From NCBI GenBank assembly GCA_016721765.1, contig JADKHO010000002.1, positions 186,001 through 250,000 on the forward strand: a stretch of DNA of 64,000 bases, written 5' to 3'. Made by a program: the position numbers and the translations under genes. A model generated the notes under the pieces. It saw nothing but the letters and a program-made list of their open reading frames with translations. It was not told the DNA's origin and made no database searches. Origin of the DNA: Bacteroidota bacterium. Lineage in GTDB: Bacteria > Bacteroidota > Bacteroidia > UBA4408. Below are positions 55,284 through 63,555 of the stretch, in pieces (position 1 is the stretch's first letter; each line of letters starts with the position of its first letter).

Positions 55284-57140
55284 ATGTGTGGCATAGCAGG
55301 ATTTTTTTCAGTATCGCAACGCTTTTCAGAGCCTGAGCTACAGGTTATGACCGATTCATTGGCGCATCGTGGCCCCAACGCTTCCGGTTACTTTAGGGAT
55401 GCAATTGTTGGATTAGGTCATCGCCGATTAAGTGTAATTGATTTATCGGATAACGCAAGTCAACCTATGCATTCAGCGGATAAACGCTATGTTATGGTTT
55501 ACAATGGCGAAGTATACAATTACCGCGAAATTGCTACTGAGCTGAAACTAAAATATAAAACTAATTTTCGTTCAGCATCCGATAGCGAAGCAATACTCGA
55601 AGCTTATGTGCAATACGGGCCTGAGTTTGTTCAAAAACTTAACGGGATGTTTGCCATTGTAATTTATGACAAACTTAAAAACGAGCTCTTTATCTGCCGC
55701 GACAGGCTTGGAATTAAACCACTTTATTATTATTGGGATGGAACGAATTTTGCTTTTGCTTCCGAATTAAAAGCCCTTAAAAAATTAACTTCCATACCGC
55801 TCGAAATCAATGAACTTGCTATTTCTCAGTTCTTGCATTTAGGATTCATTCCAGCACCAAACAGCATCTATAAATCCATTTATAAATTGGAAGCCGGAAG
55901 CATGCTTCAAATCTCAAAAAATGGACTGGATCACCAAAAATTTTGGTCGGTAAAATCAAAAATTACGCGCGATGTGATTACCAACGAAAAGAAGGCACTC
56001 GTGTTGCTGAGCGATTTAATGATGAGCAGCATTCAGTATCAATTAAAAAGCGATGTTCCCTTTGGTGTTTTTTTAAGTGGTGGAATCGATTCGAGTTTAG
56101 TTACTGCTCAAGCCTGCAATTTATCGAACGTTAAGGTTAATACCTTTTCTATCGGCTTCGATGAAAACCGTTTTAACGAATCGGATTATGCTAAAGCCAT
56201 TGCCAAATACTTGGGCACCAGCCATCACGAATTTATTGTGCATTATAGCGATGCCATGAATTTAATTGACGATGTGTTTGAAGCCTACGATGAGCCTTTT
56301 GGCGATTCCTCGGCTATTCCCACCATGCTGGTTTCTAAACTTGCCAAGCAATATGTTACGGTTACCCTTTCGGGGGAAGGTGGCGACGAATTATTTTTTG
56401 GATATGGTGCTTATAAATGGGCAAATCGTTTAAATAATATTTTCTTAAAAACAGCCCGTGAGCCCATTTCCAAAGTGTTGGCCAGCTTTAATAATCGTTA
56501 CCGCCGTGCTTCAAAGTTGTTTGAGTATTCTAAAAGCGATAACATCAACAGCCATATTTTTTCTCAAGAACAATATCTTTTCTCGAATCAGGAACTCGAT
56601 GCATTGCTGGAAAAGAAATACAACGATGCCAAATCCGACATCTTTTCATTGGCTGCACTCAGCGACAAGAGAAGCTTGCGCGCAAATGAAAAACAAGCCT
56701 TGTTCGACATCGAATACTATCTTCCATACGATTTGCTTACGAAAGTGGATCGTGCCAGCATGCGTTATTCGCTCGAAACACGCGTTCCCTATCTCGATCA
56801 TCGTATCGTTGAGTTTGCTTTGAACTTATCGCCAAATCTGAAACACAAAAACGGCGTCTCCAAATATTTGCTAAAAGAAATTCTATTTCAATACGTGCCA
56901 GAAAGTTATTTTAACCGCCCCAAACAAGGCTTTGCAATACCTTTAGAAAAATGGCTAAAAAATGAACTTAGCTTTTTGATTCACGATTTTTTAAATGAAA
57001 AAATTGTTAGTCACTACGGAGTAGTTAAATATGAAGAAGTTGATCGCCTCAAAAAAATGTTTCATTCGGGTCACGATTATTTGTATAACCGCATTTGGTT
57101 GCTAATTGTATTGCACAAATGGCTCGTTAAAAATGCCTGA
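55284..57140 (+). CDS. asnB: glutamine-hydrolysing asparagine synthase
   Basis: 618 residues. Class II glutamine amidotransferase domain with catalytic C2 (MCGIAGFF), RGPNASGYF and YNGEVYNYREI; synthetase domain with P-loop FLSGGIDSSLV (~263), EGGDELFFGY and DKASMRYSLETRVPYLD-type block (VDRASMRYSLETRVPYLDHRIVEF). It makes asparagine, or in polysaccharide clusters amidates sugar acids. Placement 6 bp after a glycosyltransferase and before a membrane protein hints at the second use, but this is not proven. Confidence 0.9.
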   Translation: MCGIAGFFSVSQRFSEPELQVMTDSLAHRGPNASGYFRDAIVGLGHRRLSVIDLSDNASQPMHSADKRYVMVYNGEVYNYREIATELKLKYKTNFRSASDSEAILEAYVQYGPEFVQKLNGMFAIVIYDKLKNELFICRDRLGIKPLYYYWDGTNFAFASELKALKKLTSIPLEINELAISQFLHLGFIPAPNSIYKSIYKLEAGSMLQISKNGLDHQKFWSVKSKITRDVITNEKKALVLLSDLMMSSIQYQLKSDVPFGVFLSGGIDSSLVTAQACNLSNVKVNTFSIGFDENRFNESDYAKAIAKYLGTSHHEFIVHYSDAMNLIDDVFEAYDEPFGDSSAIPTMLVSKLAKQYVTVTLSGEGGDELFFGYGAYKWANRLNNIFLKTAREPISKVLASFNNRYRRASKLFEYSKSDNINSHIFSQEQYLFSNQELDALLEKKYNDAKSDIFSLAALSDKRSLRANEKQALFDIEYYLPYDLLTKVDRASMRYSLETRVPYLDHRIVEFALNLSPNLKHKNGVSKYLLKEILFQYVPESYFNRPKQGFAIPLEKWLKNELSFLIHDFLNEKIVSHYGVVKYEEVDRLKKMFHSGHDYLYNRIWLLIVLHKWLVKNA

Positions 57141-57145
57141 TAAAT

Positions 57146-58639
57146 TTGTTAAACAAAAAAACATATTACCTGCTTTCCTTTATTGAAGGTGCCTGTGTGA
57201 TGGCAGCCGAATTACTTGGCGCGAAAATGCTTGCGCCTTATTTTGGTTCCTCGCTATATGTTTGGGCAACTGTTTTGGCAATCACCTTAGGAGGACTTGC
57301 CTGTGGCTATTTTGTGGGAGGTGAACTTTCTTATCGCAGTAAAAATAAACTACTGTTGTTTTACGTAATGTTGGTGGCCTCATTGTTCTTAATTTGCATG
57401 CCCTTTAGTTCCAAAATTTTGCTGCACCAACTGCAAAACCAAGCCTTAATACCTGCACTAATTTTTTCAGGAACAGTATTTTTAATGCCTCCTGTATTTA
57501 TGATGGGTATGGTTTCTCCGCTTATAATTGCAGCCCTTTCGGGGGATGAAAAAAATGCAGGACGAATTGCAGGAAGCATTTATGCCATCTCCACAGTAGG
57601 CGGAATTTTGTCCACCTTTTTACTCGGTTTTTACATCATTCCTGAATTTGGATTAACCCTGCCCGCAATCGTTTCAGGCATATTGTTGGGCATCATTCCG
57701 GCAATACAAATTTTCCAACAGAAAAAATTTATTCCGCTTTTTTTCTTTTTCTCAATATTGATTTTGTTAGCTGCTCGTCCCAACAACAAACTCGATAGCG
57801 ATATTAAAATCATCTACAATAAAGAAGGATTATTGGGCCAATTGCTTCTTGTCGATTATCCTATTTACAAACACGATTCGCTGGCCTATTACTCGCGAAT
57901 ACTTTTTTGCAACCGCATCATTCAAACCACCTATACTCCTGCCGATACTGCAACACCCTATTTACCCTACATTAAAAAAATAGAAGAACAACTCTCCTAT
58001 CGTAAAACGGGAACTAGAGTATTGCTGCTGGGATTAGGTGGTGGTGTTTTAGCAAATATATTGGTAAACAAGGGTTTTGAAGTTGACGCTATAGAATTTG
58101 ACGCACGTATGATTGCCATTGCTAAAACGTATTACAGCTTAAATCCCAAGGTTTTAGTAACCTTAGATGATGCCCGTCATTACCTCAATGCTTGCACAAA
58201 GCTATACAATGTTATAATTTTTGATGTGTTTAAAGGCGAAGAAAACCCAAACCATGTGCTTACTCAAGAAAGTTTGTTAAAAGCTAAAAGACTATTGGAT
58301 TCAAACGGCACAATTGTTCTAAACGGTAATGGCTACCTCAATGGCAGCGCAGGTAGAGGTATGCGCTCCATTTACAAAACTTTCTTACGCACAGGATTTT
58401 TTGTACTAACCGAAACAACCGGTAAAGAAGAAGCCTATCGCAATGCACTTTTTTTCGCCACCCTTCATCCGGTTACTCTGCCACACGAAAATCTTGACAC
58501 AAGCGATGCTCTTGTTTTGCAAGATAATTTCCCGGTTTTGGATATTTTGAATAAGGAAGCCAATCGTGCTTGGCGTATGGGATACATTCAAAATTCCATC
58601 AAAAATTTTGAACACCGAAACGTGCCCTTGTTTGAGTAA
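57146..58639 (+). CDS. membrane-fused spermidine-synthase-like protein
   Basis: 497 residues. The first ~220 contain about six to seven membrane segments (GACVMAAELLGAKMLAPYFG, PVFMMGMVSPLIIAAL). The C-terminal part (~285-450) is a spermidine-synthase-type methyltransferase fold: VLLLGLGGGVLANIL, EVDAIEFDARMI, LDDARHYL, NVIIFDVF. Polyamine synthesis is not assured in fused forms. Start: TTG at 57146 in frame. ATG at 57133, overlapping the asnB stop, is in another frame and would join if the A7 run at 57154-57160 were one shorter. Confidence 0.8.
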   Translation: MLNKKTYYLLSFIEGACVMAAELLGAKMLAPYFGSSLYVWATVLAITLGGLACGYFVGGELSYRSKNKLLLFYVMLVASLFLICMPFSSKILLHQLQNQALIPALIFSGTVFLMPPVFMMGMVSPLIIAALSGDEKNAGRIAGSIYAISTVGGILSTFLLGFYIIPEFGLTLPAIVSGILLGIIPAIQIFQQKKFIPLFFFFSILILLAARPNNKLDSDIKIIYNKEGLLGQLLLVDYPIYKHDSLAYYSRILFCNRIIQTTYTPADTATPYLPYIKKIEEQLSYRKTGTRVLLLGLGGGVLANILVNKGFEVDAIEFDARMIAIAKTYYSLNPKVLVTLDDARHYLNACTKLYNVIIFDVFKGEENPNHVLTQESLLKAKRLLDSNGTIVLNGNGYLNGSAGRGMRSIYKTFLRTGFFVLTETTGKEEAYRNALFFATLHPVTLPHENLDTSDALVLQDNFPVLDILNKEANRAWRMGYIQNSIKNFEHRNVPLFE

Positions 58640-58793
58640 TAGAAACTCATTCTAAATAACACAAAAAGAAACCTATCTCGCTTCCTTTGTTTGTAAGATA
58701 CATTGTAAAATAGAATGCTGATTTATTAAGAATAATATGATTCTTTAGATTTCGTCCCGAAAAGCAAATATTCAATCTATTTAAGACAAACCA

Positions 58794-58952
58794 ATAAACC
58801 CTATGCGAAACCTATGTTTCTATGCTCCTATGTGTTTATATTTTTACACCTTAAAAAAGCAATCACCCTTAATATAAACCCTATCCGAAACCTATGTTCC
58901 TATGCTCCTATGTGTTTAAATTTTAAAACATTAAAAAAGCAATCACCCTTAA
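58794..58952. repeat. 80-bp direct repeat, two copies
   Basis: Copy 1 is 58794-58873 and copy 2 is 58874-58952. Both contain CGAAACCTATGTT, CTATGCTCCTATGTGTTTA and AAAAAAGCAATCACCCTTAA. The second copy reaches the stop codon of the thioesterase gene (58949). Otherwise the 309-bp gap (58640-58948) is empty. Confidence 0.85.
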
Positions 58953-59461
58953 GCAAACAGTGCCTTCAATTCGGTCGCCTCACTAGGCTTCATCCTCCCC
59001 GCTAAAATTAAACTTAATTGCTTTCTGCGCAAAGCAGCATCATAGCGCAATTTCTCTTCCTCGGTTTCAGGTATCAATTCAGGAACACCAATTGGATTAC
59101 CCAATTGATCTACAGCCACAAAAGTATATATGGCTTCGTTGCATTTTGTTTTTTCACCAGTAACATGATTCTCCACCCACACCTCAATAAATACTTCCAT
59201 CGAGGTAGAGAAAGCGCGCGAAACCTTTGATTCGATCGTAATTATATCAGCTAATTTTATGGGATGATTAAAGGATACATTGTTTACAGAAGCTGTAACC
59301 ACTACCCTACGGCAATGCCTGTGGGCCGAAATAGCACTGGTAATATCCATTAAATGCAATAATCTCCCTCCCATTAAATTCCCTAAAGTATTGGTATCGT
59401 TGGGCAACACTATTTCCGACATTACTGCAAGCGTTTCCTTCGCTGTTTTTGATTTGGCCAT
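58949..59461 (-). CDS. acyl-CoA thioesterase (hotdog fold)
   Basis: 170 residues from the ATG at 59461 (MAKSKTAKETLAVMSEIVLP); an in-frame ATG at 59512 would add 17 residues and lies upstream of a TACCTTCG box. Hotdog motifs: NTLGNLMGGRLLHLMDITSAI, VVTASVNNVSFNHPI, EVWVENHVTGEKTKCNEAIYTFVAVD. It is of the YciA/acyl-CoA hydrolase type and would hydrolyse acyl-CoA thioesters. It ends GRMKPSEATELKALFA, usual for the Bacteroidota version. It is divergent from hemJ. Confidence 0.87.
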   Translation of the reverse strand: MAKSKTAKETLAVMSEIVLPNDTNTLGNLMGGRLLHLMDITSAISAHRHCRRVVVTASVNNVSFNHPIKLADIITIESKVSRAFSTSMEVFIEVWVENHVTGEKTKCNEAIYTFVAVDQLGNPIGVPELIPETEEEKLRYDAALRRKQLSLILAGRMKPSEATELKALFA

Positions 59462-59528
59462 TTTATTAAATTTTGGGCGAAGGTAATTCAAATCATATAA
59501 TTCATCCATCACAAAAATTCTTATTTGT

Positions 59529-59536
59529 TAGCTTTG
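59529..59536 (+). promoter_or_regulatory. -7 box (TAGCTTTG) of hemJ
   Basis: TAGCTTTG matches TAnnTTTG and lies 15 bp before the hemJ ATG at 59552, implying a short leader. No -33 TTG is seen at normal spacing. Confidence 0.4.
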
Positions 59537-59551
59537 TAAAAAAATCAGTTT

Positions 59552-60097
59552 ATGGATGTTAAATATTTGTTGGCATTACACATCATTTTTGTGATTTGCT
59601 GGTTTGCCGGTCTTTTCTACATTGTACGCCTTTTTGTATACTTCGCCGAAGCAGAATCAAAACCCGAAAACGAAAAATTAATTTTACAAGAACAATTTAA
59701 AATAATGCAACGCAAATTGTGGTACATGATAACCTGGCCTGCAATGATTGGCACCTATGTGTTTGGGTTTTGGATGGTGTTTGAAATTTTTGGAGTAATC
59801 TATCCGGGATGGTTGGTGCTTAAAATTGCCTTTGTGTTCGGACTCACGCTATATCACTTACAATGCGGATTAATCCTGAATCAGCAAAAAAATAACATCG
59901 TTAAATATTCTGCATTCAAAATGCGCTTGTGGAACGAAGTCTCCACCATTTTTTTAGTAGCTATTATCTTTATCGTAGTATTGAAAGATACCTTGAACTG
60001 GCTTTACGGAATCGCAGGCCTTGTACTTTTAAGCGTATTGTTGATTTTAGCGGTACGCCTCTATCGAAAATTGAGAGCTAAAAAAGGAAAAGTTTAG
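59552..60097 (+). CDS. hemJ: protoporphyrinogen IX oxidase HemJ (UPF0093)
   Basis: 181 residues with four or five membrane helices. LALHIIFVICWFAGLFYIVR at the N-terminus contains the conserved His (H10), and WLVLKIAFVFGLTLYHLQCG the conserved Lys and His; both are typical of HemJ. It oxidises protoporphyrinogen IX in haem synthesis in the inner membrane, using a haem b cofactor. Its end overlaps the converging HU-SPOR gene by 4 bp. Confidence 0.88.
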   Translation: MDVKYLLALHIIFVICWFAGLFYIVRLFVYFAEAESKPENEKLILQEQFKIMQRKLWYMITWPAMIGTYVFGFWMVFEIFGVIYPGWLVLKIAFVFGLTLYHLQCGLILNQQKNNIVKYSAFKMRLWNEVSTIFLVAIIFIVVLKDTLNWLYGIAGLVLLSVLLILAVRLYRKLRAKKGKV

Positions 60098-61170
60098 TTT
60101 TGAAATAACCACACCCCGGGGTTATCAGCAATTAACTCTGCTTTTGCTGCTTCCGCAGAAGTTTTATCGGTGAAACTGTGGTAACTTACACGGTATAAAC
60201 CCGAAGCATTTTGTCCGGCAATTCCGGCATCAAATCCTTTTGCTATCAGCTCATTTACCAAAGCATCGGCATTAATTTTTTCTTTAAAGCAGCCGGCAAT
60301 TAAATAATAAGTGACATGACCATAATGAACTGAACCGGATTGTTTTACTTCCACTACCGGTACTTCAGTTGAGGTTTCCACCGATGGTTCCTCCATTTTA
60401 ACCGGAATCGTTTTTGATATGTCATTTGTTAAAGCGAGGTAATCTACAGTGTTTTGCGCTTCACTTGCATCAGCAGTGGCCTCCTGCTTTTCCGGCAGTA
60501 TATCAAATACTAAGCTCTGGGAACGCTCTATATAACTTGGTTTTTCAGCATCCGAAAGTGAAAACAGATTGGAGTTAGCCACCTGTAAATTACCCAATAA
60601 ACTCGATCTAAAAGGTAAAAGCAATGCAGCAAACACAACAGGCAACAAAAGCGCCACAGGCCATAATTTACGCTTGGTTCTTTTCTTTACCGGGTTAGGA
60701 ATGGCAGGACGATCCACAAATTGTTTTTCAATCCGCTCACCAAAATTATCACGCTTAATAGCAGGCGATTGAAATGCACTCAAACCAAACGATTCCAACA
60801 AATAGTTTACCGAAGTGGAAGCATTAAATTGCAAGTTTCGTTCAACATCGTAGTAAAAAGTACCTACGTCCCTAATATCCACTTTTTCCTTTTTAGCCAA
60901 CCTTATTTCTAAGCGCAACACCTCTTCTTCAATCCATTTAGCTGCCTCCTTAAAGGAAATATTTTGATCCAAGGCCACTGCATTAGCAAGTAAGCCATCA
61001 TTAGTATTAAGGTTTTTATTAAATGCGATTTGCTTAAAAGGAGGTTCAAATGTATGCTGAGTAGGGTGAATTCTGGCGGAAGCATAATTCGCAACAAATC
61101 CTCCAAAATCAGGAATTATCACGCAATCGTACTCCAACAGCAATTTACTTATGTAATTTTTAAACAGCAT
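60094..61170 (-). CDS. HU-like N-terminal domain plus SPOR domain membrane protein
   Basis: 358 residues. The N-terminal ~120 residues (ISKLLLEYDCVIIPDFGGFVANY... ISFKEAAKWIEEEV... KVDIRDVGTFYYDVERNLQF) match the prokaryotic CCDC81-like HU domains found in Bacteroidota. A membrane helix at ~172-188 follows a basic patch. The C-terminal SPOR domain (YLIAGCFKEKINADALVNELIAKGF) binds denuded peptidoglycan. Together it may link the chromosome or cytoplasm to septal cell wall; that function is inferred from the domains. It lies upstream of hemJ, converging. Confidence 0.85.
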   Translation of the reverse strand: MLFKNYISKLLLEYDCVIIPDFGGFVANYASARIHPTQHTFEPPFKQIAFNKNLNTNDGLLANAVALDQNISFKEAAKWIEEEVLRLEIRLAKKEKVDIRDVGTFYYDVERNLQFNASTSVNYLLESFGLSAFQSPAIKRDNFGERIEKQFVDRPAIPNPVKKRTKRKLWPVALLLPVVFAALLLPFRSSLLGNLQVANSNLFSLSDAEKPSYIERSQSLVFDILPEKQEATADASEAQNTVDYLALTNDISKTIPVKMEEPSVETSTEVPVVEVKQSGSVHYGHVTYYLIAGCFKEKINADALVNELIAKGFDAGIAGQNASGLYRVSYHSFTDKTSAEAAKAELIADNPGVWLFQN

Positions 61171-61200
61171 TTTTTTCTTTGAGGCGAAAGTACAAAAATT

Positions 61201-61938
61201 TTAAAAACCGGTCAATTTCTTCAAATCCTCAGGCGTATCAATGGCTGTAGACTCAATGTCTGTAATAGCTGTTCGAATACGATAACCATTCTCTATCCAA
61301 CGCAATTGCTCCAACGATTCGGCCAGCTCGAGGGTGCTTTGGGGCAATGCCTTTAATTCTGAAAGTGTTTGCATGCGGTAACCATAAATTCCAATGTGCT
61401 TGTAATAGGTACCGGCATTTAGCCAATCGTTAAGCTCTTTTCCGCGCTGGTGCGGGATGATGCTGCGGCTAAAATAAATGGCATCCCTGTTTTTAGCTAA
61501 AATTACCTTGGGTGTAGAAGTGTTTTCCAATTCACTTTGTAAACGTATCGCTTTAACCAAAGTAGCGATGTTAACCGACTCCTCCTCAAAACAAGAACAA
61601 AGCAATGCAATTTGTTCGGGTGCAATAAAAGGTTCATCTCCCTGAATATTAATCACCACATCCCTTGCCGACACTCCCATTTTTTGAGCAGCTTCAAAGC
61701 AACGGTCAGTTCCACTTGCGTGGGATGTTGCTGTCATAACCACCTTACCGCCAAAATCTTCCACTTGTTTAAAGATGCGATCATCATCCGTAGCCACTAC
61801 AACTTCCGAAAGTAAAGCCAGCTGAGAAGCTTGTTCATATACCCGCTGAATCATGCTCTTACCTCCAATATCCACCAATGGTTTACCCGGAAAACGGGTC
61901 GAGGCATAACGGGCAGGGATTATTCCAAAAAATTTCAT
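61201..61938 (-). CDS. kdsB: 3-deoxy-manno-octulosonate cytidylyltransferase
   Basis: 245 residues. GIIPARYASTRFPGKPLVDI is the nucleotide-binding N-terminus; ATDDDRIF, MTATSHASGTDRC, NIQGDEPFI and IPHQRG are the family blocks. KdsB activates Kdo with CTP for lipopolysaccharide inner core synthesis. Length and motifs are complete. It lies 30 bp from the HU-SPOR gene, same strand, and downstream of radA. Confidence 0.93.
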   Translation of the reverse strand: MKFFGIIPARYASTRFPGKPLVDIGGKSMIQRVYEQASQLALLSEVVVATDDDRIFKQVEDFGGKVVMTATSHASGTDRCFEAAQKMGVSARDVVINIQGDEPFIAPEQIALLCSCFEEESVNIATLVKAIRLQSELENTSTPKVILAKNRDAIYFSRSIIPHQRGKELNDWLNAGTYYKHIGIYGYRMQTLSELKALPQSTLELAESLEQLRWIENGYRIRTAITDIESTAIDTPEDLKKLTGF

Positions 61939-62053
61939 TTTTATCAGGATTGTTTTTATTCAGCATCCAAATCTACAGGATTAGCATTAAAAATAAGCAT
62001 TAAATCATATCCTAAAATTTATTTGTTTTAACTAAATCCTGATTTCGATAGTA

Positions 62054-62099
62054 AGCCGGAGGCTTGGGAATAGCTACACTCGCGGGACGCGAGCGAAGG
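62054..62099 (+). repeat. solitary REP-like unit
   Basis: AGCCGGAGGCTTGGGAATAG followed by hairpin CTCGCG-GGA-CGCGAG (62079-62093) and GCGAA. It has the same foot and GGA loop as the RAYT-associated units at 14 kb but lacks hairpin 2. It lies in the gap between kdsB and radA. Confidence 0.85.
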
Positions 62100-62118
62100 T
62101 GCATTACATTCAAAAGTC

Positions 62119-62188
62119 TTTGTACTTTGTACTCTGTACTTTGAACTCAATACTCAATACTCAATACTCAATACTCAATACTACCTAC
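62119..62188. repeat. 7-bp tandem repeat (10 units) at the radA 3' end
   Basis: Heptads TTTGTAC, TTTGTAC, TCTGTAC, TTTGAAC, then TCAATAC five times, ending TACCTAC, run without interruption into the radA stop at 62185. Confidence 0.85.
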
Positions 62189-63550
62189 CCAAACAAATAC
62201 TGAAATACCTCTTCCACCTTGCTCACTGCCACCACTTTAATTTTAAAAGCTTGTGTATCCAACCCTTTTTGATTGTATTTTGAAATGAATATTTGTTCAA
62301 AACCTAACTTTTCTGCTTCCGAAATGCGCTGGTCAACCCGTGTAACCGGTCGTATTTCTCCTGATAAGCCTACTTCGGCTGCAAAGCAAATTTTGGAGGA
62401 AATGGGAATGTCTTCATTACTCGATAAAATCGCACACACCACCGCCAAATCTATTGCCGGATCATCTACGCGCAATCCACCGGCTATGTTAAGAAAAACA
62501 TCTTTTATGCCCAGTCTAAATCCACAGCGCTTTTCCAATACAGCCAACAACATACTCAGTCTTCTTAAATCAAAACCGGTACTCGAACGCTGTGGTGTGC
62601 CGTATGCCGCTGAACTTACCAATGCTTGTGTTTCAATTAATATCGGGCGTAAACCTTCTAAAGTGGCGGAAATGGCAATCCCGCTAAAGCTCTCGTCTCT
62701 ATTGGAAATGAGCACCTCCGAAGGGTTACTCACTTCCCGGAGTCCACTGCCCAACATTTCGTAAATACCCAATTCATTGGTGCTGCCAAATCGGTTTTTA
62801 TACTACGCAATAAACGGTACACATGGTTTCTATCGCCTTCAAATTGCAATACGGTATCCACCATGTGCTCCAATATTTTAGGTCCCGCTAAATTTCCATC
62901 TTTGGTGATATGACCAATTAAAAACACCGAGTGCCCGATTCCTTGGCAAAGCGTAACAGCTCAGAAGCACATTCCCGAATTTGCGAAACACTTCCGGGCG
63001 AAGATTCAATATGCACGGTATGCAAGGTTTGAACAGAATCAATAATCAATAAATCCGGTTCAAGCAATTCAATTTGCCTAAAAATGGCTTGGGTGGAAGT
63101 CTCTGTTAAAATATAACAATTGGAGTTTCCTGCTTGAATACGCTCGGCCCGCATTTTAATTTGCTGTTCGCTTTCCTCACCACTCACATACAACACTTTT
63201 AGTTTATTGGCTTGCAAAGCCAATTGCAACATTAAAGTTGATTTTCCAATACCCGGTTCGCCTCCAAATAATACCAATGAACCCGGCACCAATCCGCCCC
63301 CTAACACTCGATTCAGTTCTTGGTCATTAATGGCAATACGGTCAATTTCGTTTGCATTTATTTCGCTGATGAGCTGCGGTTGAGCCGTGCGCTTGCTCAA
63401 TGCAGGGGCAATTCCCGGTGTTGGTGCTTCCTTCTGTATTACTTCCTCCACATAGGTATTCCATTCATTGCACGAAGGACAACGCCCAATCCATTTACCC
63501 GATTGAGCTCCGCAATTCTGACAAAAAAAAGAAGTTTTAACTTTAGCCAT
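62185..63550 (-). pseudogene. radA: DNA repair protein RadA, interrupted by two frameshifts
   Basis: The pieces join into one full-length RadA/Sms of ~455 residues. Frame A: zinc finger C10-x2-C13...C24-x2-C27 and Walker A FGGEPGIGKSTLM. It fails at KESGT: the expected PVFLIGHITKDG appears in the next frame if one G is added at 62929. Frame B reaches LLRSIK; the RadA-specific KNRFG motif is recovered if one T is added to the T5 run 62795-62799. Frame C then carries the Lon-like C-terminal domain to the end. RadA helps branch migration in recombination. Two lesions within 135 bp of an otherwise intact gene suggest sequence errors, or a recently inactivated gene. Confidence 0.85.
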
Positions 63551-63555
63551 AGGTA

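Noticed and set aside
62119..62188. Phase-variation switch
   Set aside because: The repeat is at the 3' end of radA, not in a promoter or an early codon, so on/off switching is not expected.
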